This document shows, piece by piece, positions 40,077-50,035 of a stretch of 64,000 nt of DNA. The translations under genes were made by a program, and so were the position numbers. Below the pieces are notes generated by a model, which had not been told where the DNA came from, did not search any database, and saw only the letters and a program-made list of their open reading frames with translations. Location of the stretch: assembly GCF_900187015.1 (NCBI RefSeq), contig NZ_LT906479.1, forward strand, positions 5,084,001 through 5,148,000. Direction: 5' to 3'. The DNA comes from Serratia ficaria (GTDB lineage Bacteria; Pseudomonadota; Gammaproteobacteria; Enterobacterales; Enterobacteriaceae). Numbering within the stretch: position 1 is the stretch's first letter; every line of letters starts with the position of its first letter.

Positions 40077-42154
40077 AAGGCCGCCTGCTGGATGCTGTCC
40101 CACTCACCGCGCTTTCCGGGGTGGGCGCCAGCCAGGCGGGCAAATTGGCCAAAATCGGCCTGGAAACCCTCCAGGATCTGCTGCTGCACCTGCCGCTGCG
40201 CTACGAAGACCGCACCCGACTCTATCCGATAAACGACCTGCTGCCCGGCATTTTCGCCACGGTGGAAGGTGAAGTGCTGCGCAGCGACATCAGCTTCGGC
40301 CGCCGGCGCATGCTGACCTGCCAGATCAGCGATGGCACCGGCATCCTCACCATGCGCTTCTTCAACTTCAACGCGGCGATGAAGAACAGCCTGGCCGCCG
40401 GCCGCCGCGTGACCGCCTACGGCGAGATCAAGCGCGGCAACCACGGCGCGGAGATCATTCACCCGGAATACCGCATTCAGGGCGAAAGCAGCGAGGTCGA
40501 GCTGCAGGAATCGCTGACGCCGGTCTACCCCACCACCGAAGGCATCAGGCAGGCCACGCTGCGCAAGCTGACCGATCAGGCGCTGGAGCTGTTGGACACC
40601 TGCGCCATCGCCGAGCTGCTGCCGCCGGAACTGAGCGGCGGCCTGATGAGCCTTCCGCAGGCGCTGCACACCCTGCACCGCCCGCCGCCGGATATTCAGC
40701 TGGCGGATCTGGAACAGGGCGCGCATCCGGCGCAAAAACGCCTGATCCTCGAAGAGCTGCTGGCGCATAACCTCAGCATGCTGGCGGTGCGCGCCGGCGC
40801 GCAAAGCTACCGGGCGCTGCCGCTGCTGCCGGACGACCGGTTAAAAAATCAATTCCTCGCCCAGCTGCCATTCTCGCCGACCGGCGCACAGGCGCGGGTG
40901 GTGGCCGATATCGAAGCCGATATGCAAAAAGGCTTCCCGATGATGCGGCTGGTGCAGGGCGACGTCGGCTCCGGCAAAACGCTGGTGGCGGCGTTGGCGG
41001 CGCTGCGCGCCATCGCCCACGGCAAACAGGTGGCGCTGATGGCGCCGACCGAACTGCTGGCCGAGCAGCACGCCAACAACTTCCGCCAGTGGTTCGAGCC
41101 GCTGGGCCTGGAGGTCGGCTGGCTGGCCGGCAAACAGAAGGGCAAAGCGCGCATTGCGCAGCAGGAAGCCATCGCCAGCGGCCAGGTGTCGATGGTGGTC
41201 GGCACCCACGCCATCTTCCAGGAACAGGTGCAGTTCAACGGCCTAGCGCTGGTGATCATCGACGAACAGCACCGCTTTGGCGTGCATCAGCGGCTGGCGC
41301 TGTGGGAAAAAGGCGAAGAGCAAGGCTTCCACGCCCATCAGCTGATCATGACCGCCACGCCGATCCCGCGCACGCTGGCGATGACCGCTTACGCCGATCT
41401 CGATACTTCGGTCATCGACGAACTGCCGCCAGGCAGAACGCCGGTCACCACCGTCGCCATCCCCGACACCCGCCGCGCCGACATTATCCAGCGGGTGAAA
41501 AGCGCCTGCATGGAAGAAGGCCGCCAGGCCTACTGGGTTTGCACGCTGATCGAAGAGTCCGAGCTGCTGGAAGCGCAGGCGGCGGAAGCCACCTGGGAAG
41601 AATTGAAAGCCGCGCTGCCTGAACTGAAGGTGGCGCTGGTGCATGGCCGCATGAAGGCACAGGAAAAGCAGGCGGTGATGCAGGCCTTCAAACAGGGCGA
41701 GCTGCAGCTGCTGGTCGCCACCACGGTGATCGAGGTGGGCGTCGACGTGCCTAACGCCAGCCTGATGATTATCGAGAACCCCGAGCGGCTGGGGCTGGCG
41801 CAGCTGCACCAGCTGCGCGGCCGCGTGGGCCGCGGCGCCGTGGCTTCACACTGCGTGCTGCTGTATAAAACGCCGCTGAGCAAAACCGCGCAAAAACGCC
41901 TGCAGGTGTTGCGCGACAGCAACGACGGCTTTGTGATTGCCCAGCGCGATCTGGAGATCCGCGGCCCGGGCGAGCTGTTGGGCACCCGCCAGACCGGCAG
42001 CGCCGAATTCAAGGTGGCGGACCTGCTGCGCGACCAGGCGATGATCCCGGAAGTGCAGCGCGTGGCCCGGCATATCCACCAGCAGTACCCGGAGCACGCC
42101 CGCGCGCTGATTGAGCGCTGGCTGCCGGAAAAGGCACGCTACTCCAACGCATAA
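40073..42154 (+). CDS. recG: ATP-dependent DNA helicase RecG
   Basis: RecG is a monomeric SF2 branch-migration translocase that remodels stalled forks and Holliday junctions. Starting at ATG 40073, overlapping the trmH stop, gives 693 aa, the E. coli length. The N-terminal wedge/OB domain (about residues 50-200) is followed by helicase motifs: Walker A LVQGDVGSGKTLVAALAALR near residue 297, the DEEH-box variant VIIDEQHRFGVHQR near 397, and motif VI QLHQLRGRVGRGAVASHC near 580. It is the last gene of the gmk operon and ends in a bidirectional terminator. Confidence 0.97.
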   Translation: MKGRLLDAVPLTALSGVGASQAGKLAKIGLETLQDLLLHLPLRYEDRTRLYPINDLLPGIFATVEGEVLRSDISFGRRRMLTCQISDGTGILTMRFFNFNAAMKNSLAAGRRVTAYGEIKRGNHGAEIIHPEYRIQGESSEVELQESLTPVYPTTEGIRQATLRKLTDQALELLDTCAIAELLPPELSGGLMSLPQALHTLHRPPPDIQLADLEQGAHPAQKRLILEELLAHNLSMLAVRAGAQSYRALPLLPDDRLKNQFLAQLPFSPTGAQARVVADIEADMQKGFPMMRLVQGDVGSGKTLVAALAALRAIAHGKQVALMAPTELLAEQHANNFRQWFEPLGLEVGWLAGKQKGKARIAQQEAIASGQVSMVVGTHAIFQEQVQFNGLALVIIDEQHRFGVHQRLALWEKGEEQGFHAHQLIMTATPIPRTLAMTAYADLDTSVIDELPPGRTPVTTVAIPDTRRADIIQRVKSACMEEGRQAYWVCTLIEESELLEAQAAEATWEELKAALPELKVALVHGRMKAQEKQAVMQAFKQGELQLLVATTVIEVGVDVPNASLMIIENPERLGLAQLHQLRGRVGRGAVASHCVLLYKTPLSKTAQKRLQVLRDSNDGFVIAQRDLEIRGPGELLGTRQTGSAEFKVADLLRDQAMIPEVQRVARHIHQQYPEHARALIERWLPEKARYSNA

Positions 42155-42180
42155 AAAAGGGCGCCCGCGGCGCCCTTTTT
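42155..42180. terminator. Bidirectional terminator between recG and gltS
   Basis: GGGCGC / GCGCCC stem with a five-base loop, flanked by AAAAAA and TTTTT. It starts directly at the recG stop. Confidence 0.88.
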
Positions 42181-42200
42181 CCATTAATCCAGCCTGCGCA

Positions 42201-43412
42201 TCATCCCACCGTCGGGAAGACCGGCAGCAGCAGATACAGCTTGATGACGATGGCGTTGGCGATATCGATAAAGAACGCCCCGACCATCGGCACCACCAGG
42301 AACGCCAGATGCGACGGGCCGAAACGATCGGTGATCGCCTGCATGTTGGCGATCGCCGTCGGCGTCGCGCCCATGCCGAAGCCGCAGTGGCCGGCGGCCA
42401 GTACCGCCGCGTCGTAGTTCTTGCCCATCACCCGGTAGGTGACGAAAATCGCATACAGCGCCATCACCAGCGTCTGCACCGCCAGGATAGCCAGCATCGG
42501 CAGCGCCAGCGAGGCCAGCTCCCACAGGCGCAGGCTCATCAGCGCCATCGCCAGAAACAGCGACAGACTGACGTTGCCCAGTACCGATACCGCTCGCTCA
42601 AATACGGTATAAAAGCCGGTGAAGGCCAGCGTATTGCTGAGGATCACCCCGACAAACAGTACGCAGACGAAGTTCGGCAGTTCGAACACCGTGCCGTTCA
42701 GCAGGCCAGAAATCAGCTGCCCCAGGCTCAGGCAGATGGCGATCATGGCGATGGTTTCAATCATCACCAACGAGGTGATCAGGCGGCCGCTTTCCGGTTT
42801 TTCAAAGCCGCTCGGCTGAACGCTGTCCTCCGGCGTACCTTCCGGCGTGGAGGAGTGCTTCACCAGATAACGCGCCACCGGCCCGCCGATCAGGCCGCCC
42901 AGCACCAGGCCGAAGGTGGCGCAGGCCATGGCGACTTCCGTCGCGTTTTCAAAACCGTAGCGTTCAATGAACAGCTTGCTCCAGGCCGCGCCGGTGCCGT
43001 GGCCGCCGGACAGGGTGATCGAACCGGCGATCAGGCCCATCAACGGGTCCAGACCCAGCATTTTCGCCATGCCGATACCGATGGCGTTCTGCACCAGCAG
43101 CAATCCCAGCACCACGAACAGGAACACCATCAGCGCCTTGCCGCCGGCGCGCAAACGCGCCAGGTTGGCGTTCAAACCGATAGTGGCGAAGAAGGCCAGC
43201 ATCAACGGGTCTTTCAGCGACATATCGAAGCTGATTTCCCAGTTGGCGAACTTTTTCATGGCTAACAGCAGGAGGGCCACCAGCAGACCGCCGGCGACGG
43301 GGGCGGGAATAGTGTATTTTCTCAGCAACGGAATGCTTTTGACGCACTTGCCCCCGAGGAGCAGAACCAGCGTTGCCGCGACTAACGTGCCATAAGTATC
43401 AAGATGAAACAT
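42201..43412 (-). CDS. gltS: Sodium/glutamate symporter GltS
   Basis: GltS imports glutamate with sodium at the inner membrane. Starting at ATG 43412 (MFHLDTYGTLVAATLVLLLG), with GGAG seven bases upstream, gives 403 aa; E. coli has 401. The frame is open to 43664, but that part runs into the xanP promoter. About ten helices and two reentrant-loop signatures are present: GSITLSGGHGTGAAWSKLF near residue 140 and AAGHCGFGMGATPTAIANMQ near 340. It is divergent from xanP across a 239-bp gap. Confidence 0.95.
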   Translation of the reverse strand: MFHLDTYGTLVAATLVLLLGGKCVKSIPLLRKYTIPAPVAGGLLVALLLLAMKKFANWEISFDMSLKDPLMLAFFATIGLNANLARLRAGGKALMVFLFVVLGLLLVQNAIGIGMAKMLGLDPLMGLIAGSITLSGGHGTGAAWSKLFIERYGFENATEVAMACATFGLVLGGLIGGPVARYLVKHSSTPEGTPEDSVQPSGFEKPESGRLITSLVMIETIAMIAICLSLGQLISGLLNGTVFELPNFVCVLFVGVILSNTLAFTGFYTVFERAVSVLGNVSLSLFLAMALMSLRLWELASLALPMLAILAVQTLVMALYAIFVTYRVMGKNYDAAVLAAGHCGFGMGATPTAIANMQAITDRFGPSHLAFLVVPMVGAFFIDIANAIVIKLYLLLPVFPTVG

Positions 43413-43581
43413 CCAGGTACTCCATGTAAGGGGAAAGATCCAATAGAAATAATAAGTTATAGAAAACCACTTAGTTTTTAAACTTGATGAATGCGGGATT
43501 AGAAGGAAAAAACGCTGAGAAGACAAGAAAAAATGAATGAAAATGCGACATAAATGCGAAAGGAAGTAACAGAATATTTTG

Positions 43582-43619
43582 GCGCAACCGTTTGCTTTTG
43601 CGGGGCGGATGATTAAAAT
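43582..43619 (+). promoter_or_regulatory. xanP promoter with an overlapping PurR operator
   Basis: The 16-mer GCGCAACCGTTTGCTT (43582-43597) matches the PurR consensus ACGCAAACGTTTGCGT at 13 positions, including the core CG. A -35 (TTTGCT, 43591-43596) and -10 (TAAAAT, 43614-43619) with a 17-base spacer lie over and after it. PurR bound here would cover the -35, which fits purine repression of a xanthine permease. Confidence 0.75.
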
Positions 43620-43651
43620 GCCCTCTTTGCCGTTTCTGGAAACGCCACACC

Positions 43652-45052
43652 ATGACCATGTCATCCTCCGAGCTTGATGCCGTGCAAAAAGCCGCCGCCA
43701 CGCCCCGCGCCAGTGAACTGATTTATCGCCTGGAAGATCGCCCGCCGCTGCCGCAAACGCTGTTTGCCGCCGGCCAGCATCTGTTGGCGATGTTCGTGGC
43801 GGTGATCACCCCGGCCCTGCTGATCTGTCAGGCGCTTGGCCTGCCGGCGCAGGATACCCAGCACATCATCAGCATGTCGTTGTTCGCTTCCGGTCTGGCT
43901 TCCATTCTGCAAATCAAAACCTGGGGGCCGGTCGGCTCCGGGCTGCTGTCGATTCAGGGCACCAGCTTCAACTTCGTTTCACCGCTGATCATGGGCGGCC
44001 TGGCGCTGAAGAACGGCGGCGCCGACGTACCGACCATGATGGCCGCGCTGTTTGGCACCCTGATGGTCGCCTCCTGCACCGAAATCCTGCTGTCGCGGGT
44101 GCTGCACCTGGCGCGCCGCATCATCACCCCGCTGGTCTCCGGCATCGTGGTGATGATTATCGGCCTGTCGCTGATTCAGGTTGGGCTGACGTCGATCGGC
44201 GGCGGCTATGCCGCGATGAGCGATCACAGCTTCGGCGCACCGAAAAACCTGCTGCTGGCCGGCGCGGTGCTGGCGGTGATTATCCTGCTGAACCGCCAGC
44301 GCAACCCTTACCTGCGCGTCGCCTCGCTGGTGATCGCCATGGCGGTCGGCTACCTGCTGGCCTGGGCGATGGACATGCTGCCGGCCGGCCAGCCGGCGCC
44401 GCAAACGGCGGCGATCACCATCCCGACGCCGCTGTACTACGGCCTGGGCTTTGACTGGAACCTGCTGCTGCCGCTGATGCTGATCTTTATGGTCACCTCG
44501 CTGGAAACCATCGGCGACATCACCGCCACCTCCGACGTCTCCGAGCAGCCGGTCAGCGGCCCGCTGTACATGAAGCGCCTGAAAGGCGGCGTGCTGGCCA
44601 ACGGCCTGAACTCGATGCTGTCGGCGGTGTTCAACACCTTCCCCAACTCCTGCTTCGGCCAGAACAACGGGGTGATCCAGCTGACCGGCGTCGCCAGCCG
44701 CTACGTCGGCTTCGTGGTGGCGCTGATGCTGATCGCGCTGGGGCTGTTCCCGGCGGTGGCCGGTTTCGTCCAGCACATTCCCGAGCCGGTGCTCGGCGGC
44801 GCCACCATCGTGATGTTCGGCACCATCGCCGCCTCCGGGGTGCGCATCGTGTCGCGCGAACGCCTGAACCGCCGCGCCATCATGATCATGGCGCTGTCGC
44901 TGGCCGTCGGCATGGGCGTGTCCCAGCAGCCGCTGATCCTGCAGTTCGCGCCGGACTGGCTGAAAACCCTGCTGTCTTCCGGCATCGCCGCCGGCGGCAT
45001 TACCGCCATCGTGCTGAACCTGGTGTTCCCGCACGAGCACGAACAGCAATAA
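43652..45052 (+). CDS. xanP: Xanthine:H+ symporter XanP
   Basis: XanP imports xanthine with protons. It is a 466-aa NCS2/NAT-family inner-membrane protein; E. coli XanP has 463 aa. The strongly conserved start of the fold is [20 protein letters not shown] near residue 25. The NAT signature is [20 protein letters not shown] near residue 330. [20 protein letters not shown] near 290 is the TM8 substrate-site region. The start MTMSSSE could be either of two close ATGs. A PurR-type operator lies in the promoter. Confidence 0.94.
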   Translation: MTMSSSELDAVQKAAATPRASELIYRLEDRPPLPQTLFAAGQHLLAMFVAVITPALLICQALGLPAQDTQHIISMSLFASGLASILQIKTWGPVGSGLLSIQGTSFNFVSPLIMGGLALKNGGADVPTMMAALFGTLMVASCTEILLSRVLHLARRIITPLVSGIVVMIIGLSLIQVGLTSIGGGYAAMSDHSFGAPKNLLLAGAVLAVIILLNRQRNPYLRVASLVIAMAVGYLLAWAMDMLPAGQPAPQTAAITIPTPLYYGLGFDWNLLLPLMLIFMVTSLETIGDITATSDVSEQPVSGPLYMKRLKGGVLANGLNSMLSAVFNTFPNSCFGQNNGVIQLTGVASRYVGFVVALMLIALGLFPAVAGFVQHIPEPVLGGATIVMFGTIAASGVRIVSRERLNRRAIMIMALSLAVGMGVSQQPLILQFAPDWLKTLLSSGIAAGGITAIVLNLVFPHEHEQQ

Positions 45053-45073
45053 TTCGCCCCCCTTCCTCGCCAA

Positions 45074-45097
45074 ACGGCCGCCCGCGGCCGTTTTTTA
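45074..45097 (+). terminator. Terminator after xanP
   Basis: ACGGCCGC / GCGGCCGT stem with a two-base minimal loop followed by TTTTTATT. Confidence 0.88.
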
Positions 45098-45182
45098 TTG
45101 TCTATCAGACCATTGCACTTGAGATGCCCGGCCAATTACGGCATAAACAGGGTATCTTTTTTGACCGATGCGGATGTAGACG

Positions 45183-46841
45183 ATGAAATTTATCGGAAAA
45201 CTGTTGCTGACGTTGCTGCTGATCGCCGTGCTGGCCATCGTGCTGCTGTACGTGGTGGGGCAAACCCGCTGGGCGGCGAGCCGGTTGAGCGATTGGGTCA
45301 GCGACAACGGCGAATACCGCCTGTCGGTAGGGAAAATCTCGCACTCGTGGAGCCAGCCGGGCCAAATCAGCCTGGAGGACGTCCAGCTGGCGAGAAACCA
45401 TCAGCCGCAGGCGTTGGTGGCCAAAAAGGTCGATCTGGGCCTCAGCCTGCGCCAGCTCACCGAGCCGCGCTATTTCCACAGCGTCACGCTGCGCGACGGC
45501 ACGCTCAATATCCAGCCGCAGGCGGCGGCGCTGCCGCTGCATGCCGAGGTGCTGCAGCTGAGCAACATGGCGCTGCAGTCCGGCGATGCAGACTGGCGGC
45601 TCAACGCGCAGAAGGTTAACGCCGGCATCACGCCCTGGCAGCCCAAGTCCGGTCACCCGCTGGGGGAAAACAATCAATTCCAGTTCAGCGCCGGCTCGAT
45701 GACGTTGAACGGCATTCCCGCCTCGCAGGTGCTGGTACAGGGTGAGCTGAAACAGAACCGGCTGTTGCTGAGCAACTTCGGCGCCGATCTGTCGCAGGGC
45801 GATCTGACCGGGGTGGCCAGCCGCGCCGCCGACGGCAGCTGGCAGGTGGAACGCCTGCGGCTGAGCGGCGTGCGCATGCAAACGCCATTGACGCTGGAAC
45901 AGTTCATGCGGCGCTTCAGCCAGCTGCCGCCGGTGACCCTCAAACGCGTTGATCTGATCGACGCGCGGCTGGAAGGCAAGGAATGGGCGTTCAACGATCT
46001 CGACCTGTCGCTGCAAAACGTCAGCGTCAAGCAGGGCGACTGGAGCAGCCGGGACGGTTCGCTGAACTTCAACGCCAGCGACATGATCAACGGCGGCTTC
46101 CACCTGATCGACCCGATCATGACGATGCGGCTGTCGCCCGCCGGCATCGCCATCCAACAGTTCACCACTCGCTGGGAAGGCGGCCTGCTGCGCACCTCCG
46201 GCAGCTGGCTGCGCGCGACCAAACGCCTGCAGTTGGACGAAGTGGCCATGGCGGCGCTGGAATACACCTTGCCGCTCAACTGGCGCCAACTCTGGCTGAA
46301 ACCGTTGCCGGACTGGCTGGCGGAGGTTTACGTCACCAGGCTGACCACCAACCGCAATCTGATCATCGATATCAACCCGGATTTCCCGTTCCAGATCACC
46401 GCGCTGGACGGCTACGGCAGCAATCTGCTGCTGGCGCGCGAACATCAATGGGGCATCTGGTCCGGCGCGTTGAACCTGAACGGCAGCGAAGCCACCTTCA
46501 ACAAGATCGACGTGCGCCGCCCTTCGCTGGCGCTGACCGCCGACGCGGGGCAAATCGACGTCACCGAGCTCAGCGCCTTTATGCCGCAGGGTTTGCTGGA
46601 GGCCAGGGCCAGAGTCGAACAGCTGCCGGGCAAACCCTTCCAGCTGTCGCTGAATGGCCGCTCGGTGCCGGTGAATACGTTGCAGCAGTGGGGGTGGCAG
46701 CCGGTGCCGCTGACCGGCGACGGCAATCTGCAGCTGCAGTTGAAAGGGTTGCTGAACAGCGACGGGCCGTTCAAAGACTCGCTGAAGGGCACGCTGCAGG
46801 CCACCGCCGGCGAGCAGTCGGTCAGCCAGCAGCTGCCTTGA
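45183..46841 (+). CDS. yicH: AsmA-family protein YicH
   Basis: A 552-aa protein of the AsmA superfamily, close to the E. coli YicH length of 569. One N-terminal membrane anchor (residues 5-27, GKLLLTLLLIAVLAIVLLYV) is followed by a long periplasmic region of beta-rich repeats such as LSRITEP-like and GTLNIQPQAAALPLHAEVLQ segments, and a C-terminal AsmA-like portion (LDVRRPSLAL-type, LTGDGNLQLQLKGLL). AsmA-like proteins are thought to bridge the inner and outer membranes and move phospholipids; for YicH itself this is inference. It stands alone and converges on fabY. Confidence 0.9.
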   Translation: MKFIGKLLLTLLLIAVLAIVLLYVVGQTRWAASRLSDWVSDNGEYRLSVGKISHSWSQPGQISLEDVQLARNHQPQALVAKKVDLGLSLRQLTEPRYFHSVTLRDGTLNIQPQAAALPLHAEVLQLSNMALQSGDADWRLNAQKVNAGITPWQPKSGHPLGENNQFQFSAGSMTLNGIPASQVLVQGELKQNRLLLSNFGADLSQGDLTGVASRAADGSWQVERLRLSGVRMQTPLTLEQFMRRFSQLPPVTLKRVDLIDARLEGKEWAFNDLDLSLQNVSVKQGDWSSRDGSLNFNASDMINGGFHLIDPIMTMRLSPAGIAIQQFTTRWEGGLLRTSGSWLRATKRLQLDEVAMAALEYTLPLNWRQLWLKPLPDWLAEVYVTRLTTNRNLIIDINPDFPFQITALDGYGSNLLLAREHQWGIWSGALNLNGSEATFNKIDVRRPSLALTADAGQIDVTELSAFMPQGLLEARARVEQLPGKPFQLSLNGRSVPVNTLQQWGWQPVPLTGDGNLQLQLKGLLNSDGPFKDSLKGTLQATAGEQSVSQQLP

Positions 46842-46849
46842 CGCCAAAC

Positions 46850-46868
46850 GGCCCCCGCAGCGGGGGCC
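46850..46868. terminator. Hairpin terminator between yicH and fabY
   Basis: GGCCCCCGC / GCGGGGGCC, a perfect 9-bp stem with a minimal loop between convergent genes; no T-tract. Confidence 0.6.
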
Positions 46869-46874
46869 GGGCAA

Positions 46875-47822
46875 TCAATGCTCTAGCGGCTCACAGCCGC
46901 CCTGATCCAGAGGAACCTCCGGCTCGGCCGGCAGCACCATGTAGGTGCCTTCAAATACCGCGCCTTTATCGTCATCGCCGAACAAATGCACCTCAGCCTG
47001 CACGCGCGCGCGGCGGCCGCGCGCCAGACGCGCCAGATCGCCGCTCAGTGAGCCGAGATCCGCCACCGCTCGCGGCCGGCCGGTGATCGGTTTGCTGTAA
47101 CGAATATGCGCGTCGGCCAGGATGATGGTGCCGCCCAGATGGCGCTCGCGCAGCAGCAGCCAGATCAATCCCCAGGCGGTCAAGGTAGCCAGCGAGAACA
47201 GGCTGCCGGCGAACAGCGTATGGTGCGGGTTTTGATTGCCGGTTTCCGGCATGGTGGTGACGAAGCGCTGCCCGGTGTATTGGCTGATGCGCACGCCCAT
47301 CTTTTCGCTCAGCGGGATATGATCGTACCAGGCCTGCTGCAGCTGGCCGCACCAGTCGGGGCGGTGCAGAATATCGTCCAGCGTCGCCACCGGCTTTATC
47401 ATCAGAAAGTGCCGAATGGGGGTGGTCTGCGGCGCCGTGATCTCGCCCTGATTGACGAAGCCCAACTTGCCGAAGAAATCCACCGCGTCCTCGCGAGCGC
47501 TACACACCACGCGTTTAACGCCTTCCTGCCGCGCCACGGATTCCAGGGTCATCGCCACCAGCGTGCCCAGCCCTTTGTCCTGCACCGTAGGGTCGACAGC
47601 CAGGAAGCGGATCGCCGCCTCGTTGTCGGCATTGATATACAGCCGCCCAATGGCGACAATTTTTCCGCCCTCGTCCACCACCATTTGGTGATGCGCCATG
47701 GCGTCATAGGCATCCTTTTCCGAACCCACCGGCTGGTGCAGCGGCTTGCGCAGCATTTCCCAGCGAAACTGGTAATAATCCTTCAGTTCTTGCTCTGTTA
47801 CGGGTACTCGTAGGTGATACAT
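46875..47822 (-). CDS. fabY: FabY/YiiD two-domain GNAT-thioesterase protein
   Basis: A 315-aa fusion. Residues 1-150 form a GNAT-like domain ([20 protein letters not shown] at the start, [20 protein letters not shown] as acetyl-CoA motif). Residues 160-300 form a hot-dog thioesterase-like domain ([40 protein letters not shown]). In E. coli this protein (YiiD) supports initiation of fatty acid synthesis, and malonyl-ACP decarboxylase activity has been reported for the family. E. coli YiiD has about 14 more N-terminal residues. It is downstream of dtd with a 21-bp gap, so it is probably in the yihY-dtd-fabY unit. Confidence 0.92.
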   Translation of the reverse strand: MYHLRVPVTEQELKDYYQFRWEMLRKPLHQPVGSEKDAYDAMAHHQMVVDEGGKIVAIGRLYINADNEAAIRFLAVDPTVQDKGLGTLVAMTLESVARQEGVKRVVCSAREDAVDFFGKLGFVNQGEITAPQTTPIRHFLMIKPVATLDDILHRPDWCGQLQQAWYDHIPLSEKMGVRISQYTGQRFVTTMPETGNQNPHHTLFAGSLFSLATLTAWGLIWLLLRERHLGGTIILADAHIRYSKPITGRPRAVADLGSLSGDLARLARGRRARVQAEVHLFGDDDKGAVFEGTYMVLPAEPEVPLDQGGCEPLEH

Positions 47823-47843
47823 AGACGCCTTATCTCCGAATGC

Positions 47844-48281
47844 TTAAACCTGTAGCCAGAATGTCACCGGCCCATCGTTCACCAACGCCACCTGCATGTC
47901 GGCGGCGAACTCGCCGGTTTGGGTCGCTACGCCGCGCTCGCGGCACTGGCCAACAAAATATTGATACAGCCGATCGGCGGCCGAAGGCTCCGCGCCGCGC
48001 GAGAAACCGGGCCTCATGCCCTTGCGGGTGTCCGCCGCCAGGGTGAACTGCGATACCACCAGCACGCTGCCTCCCGCCTGCTGGACGTTGAGATTCATCT
48101 TGTCGTGCTCATCGCCGAAGATGCGGTAACCCAATACGCGCTCACACAGGCGCTCGGCCTTTTGCTCGTTATCGTCCTGTTCCACGCCCAATAACACTAA
48201 CAAACCGGGGCCAATCTTGCCTACCGTCTCTCCCTTGACCGTAACGCTGGCGTTCAACACCCGCTGAATTAACGCAATCAT
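47844..48281 (-). CDS. dtd: D-aminoacyl-tRNA deacylase
   Basis: Dtd hydrolyses D-amino acids and glycine mischarged on tRNA. Starting at ATG 48281 ([20 protein letters not shown]) gives 145 aa, the E. coli length; the open frame extends far upstream only because of antisense-like coding in yihY. Motifs are [20 protein letters not shown] near residue 76 and the Gly-cis-Pro motif [10 protein letters not shown] at the C-terminus. It overlaps the yihY stop by four bases (ATGA). Confidence 0.97.
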   Translation of the reverse strand: MIALIQRVLNASVTVKGETVGKIGPGLLVLLGVEQDDNEQKAERLCERVLGYRIFGDEHDKMNLNVQQAGGSVLVVSQFTLAADTRKGMRPGFSRGAEPSAADRLYQYFVGQCRERGVATQTGEFAADMQVALVNDGPVTFWLQV

Positions 48282-49171
48282 AACTCCTGCCCTTCCTGAT
48301 GCTGTTCCTGTTGTTTCGCCTTCTGGCGGCGGTAGTCGCGGTATTCGCCGATAGTGACGGTGATTTCCGCGCCAAGCAACACGATACACCAGCTCCAGTA
48401 GACCCACAGGAATAAAATGGGGATCACCGCCAGCACGCCGTAAATCAGCTGATAGGACGGGAACATGGTGACGTACAGCGCAAACCCTTTCTTGCCCAGT
48501 TCGAATAACAGCCCGGCCACCAGCGCGCCGATCAGCGCGTCTTTCGGCGGCACCCGCACCGTCGGCACGATGCAGTACAACAGCCAGAACGAGATCCACG
48601 ACAGGATCAGCGGAAAAATGCGCAGCACCTGATCCACCAGGCTGTTAACGCCGGTTTGCGCCAGCCAGTTAAGCGACAGCAGGTAGGAGCTGATGGCCAT
48701 GCTGGCGCCCACCAGCAGCGGCCCCAGGGTCAGCACCATCCAGTACACCGCGAAGGAGAAGACGATCGGCCGCTTGTTCTTGCTGCGCCAGATGGTGTTC
48801 AGCACGCTGTCTACCGAAGAGATCAGCAGCAGCGCGGTGACGATCAGCCCGCAGGTGCCGACGGCGGTCATCTTGTTGGAATTGGCGACAAACTGTTCCA
48901 GATAACTTTGGATCACGTTGCCGGCGGCCGGCATGAAATTGGAAAAAATGAAGCTTTTCAGCTGCACGCTGATGTCGGAAAACATCGGGAACGCGGCAAA
49001 CAGCGCGAACACCACGGTGACCAGGGGCACCAGCGACAGCAGCGATACATAGGCGAGATGGCCCGCCAGCATGGTCAGGCCGTCGCTGTCGACGCGCTGG
49101 ATCAACAGCCGGCCGAAGGTGACGCCGGGTTTAATCGCAGAAGGCAGCTTCTTGCGGCGGAAAAACGACAT
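48278..49171 (-). CDS. yihY: YihY/BrkB-family inner-membrane protein
   Basis: A 297-aa polytopic protein of UPF0761 (virulence factor BrkB family); older annotations as RNase BN are wrong. Six hydrophobic helices are visible, the first near residues 38-60 ([20 protein letters not shown]). Conserved motifs include [15 protein letters not shown] near residue 120 and [20 protein letters not shown] near 225, then [20 protein letters not shown]. The function is unknown. It begins a leftward unit with dtd and fabY. Confidence 0.92.
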   Translation of the reverse strand: MSFFRRKKLPSAIKPGVTFGRLLIQRVDSDGLTMLAGHLAYVSLLSLVPLVTVVFALFAAFPMFSDISVQLKSFIFSNFMPAAGNVIQSYLEQFVANSNKMTAVGTCGLIVTALLLISSVDSVLNTIWRSKNKRPIVFSFAVYWMVLTLGPLLVGASMAISSYLLSLNWLAQTGVNSLVDQVLRIFPLILSWISFWLLYCIVPTVRVPPKDALIGALVAGLLFELGKKGFALYVTMFPSYQLIYGVLAVIPILFLWVYWSWCIVLLGAEITVTIGEYRDYRRQKAKQQEQHQEGQEL

Positions 49172-49274
49172 GCTCGCTCCTTGATGTCAGTTTTACCCGT
49201 TGCAGCCTGCGGGCGAATAGGTGAAACAAGGGCGCTGCAGCGGGTATGCACGCCTTAAGCTTAACGCGTCGCGC

Positions 49275-49865
49275 TCATTGGGCAAAATAGGCCGGCACCA
49301 CGTCGCGATCGGTCACGTGCACCGCCTTGATCCCCAAGGCCTGCGCGGCGGCGACGTTCGCCGGATGATCGTCGAAGAACACCGCGTTCTCCGCAGCGGC
49401 GTTTTCCGCGTTCAGCACGTGCTGATAGATAGCGGCGTCCGGCTTGCGCATGCCGAGATCCTGCGACAGATACAGATGGTCCGCCGCGGCGGCCACTTCA
49501 GGATAGTGCTGCGGCCAGTAGTTGCAGTGCAGGCGGTTGGTGTTCGACAGCACCACCACCCGGTGGCCTTCGCCGCGCAGGCGTTGCATGATGTCGATCA
49601 CCTCCGGGCGCAGGGCGACGAATACCGCCTGCCAGCCGGTGGCGAACTGTTCGAAACTGAGCGCGATGCCCATCTCCTCACACAGCTTGCCGGCAAAGTC
49701 TTCGTCGCTGATTTCACCGCGCTCGTGCTGCTGGAACACCTCACCCATGGTGAAACGATCGGCCAGCACCGCCAGCGGCGTGCCGCTCAAATTGCTCCAT
49801 ACACCCAGTACACGTTTGAAATCGATATCGACGATCACATTACCTAAATCAAAGATATACAGCAT
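49275..49865 (-). CDS. yihX: YihX HAD-family alpha-D-glucose-1-phosphate phosphatase
   Basis: A HAD-superfamily phosphatase; E. coli YihX hydrolyses alpha-D-glucose 1-phosphate. Starting at ATG 49865 (MLYIFDLGNVIVDIDFKRVL), with AGGAGAGG upstream, gives 196 aa. HAD motif I is FDLGNVIVD, motif II VVVLSNTNRLH near residue 105, motif III lysine in LGMRKPDAAIYQ and motif IV VFFDDHPANV near 165. The open frame to 49958 is not conserved. It lies between yihY and typA, all leftward. Confidence 0.95.
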   Translation of the reverse strand: MLYIFDLGNVIVDIDFKRVLGVWSNLSGTPLAVLADRFTMGEVFQQHERGEISDEDFAGKLCEEMGIALSFEQFATGWQAVFVALRPEVIDIMQRLRGEGHRVVVLSNTNRLHCNYWPQHYPEVAAAADHLYLSQDLGMRKPDAAIYQHVLNAENAAAENAVFFDDHPANVAAAQALGIKAVHVTDRDVVPAYFAQ

Positions 49866-49977
49866 AGTCCTCTCCTGATGGGCCGGTGAGATTTCACTGT
49901 AGCGGGAAAAAGAGGGGCTGAACAGGGAACGAACGGAAAAGCGCATAGCGCGCCGCACAAACGGGGAATGACAGAGG

Positions 49978-50011
49978 AAAAAACTCAGGGCGCAATGATG
50001 AACTGCGCCCT
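49978..50011 (-). terminator. Terminator of typA
   Basis: On the minus strand AGGGCGCA / TGCGCCCT with a nine-base loop is followed by GAGTTTTTT. It is 25 bases after the typA stop. Confidence 0.85.
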
Positions 50012-50035
50012 AAGCATGGACCACTAAATCAGCGA

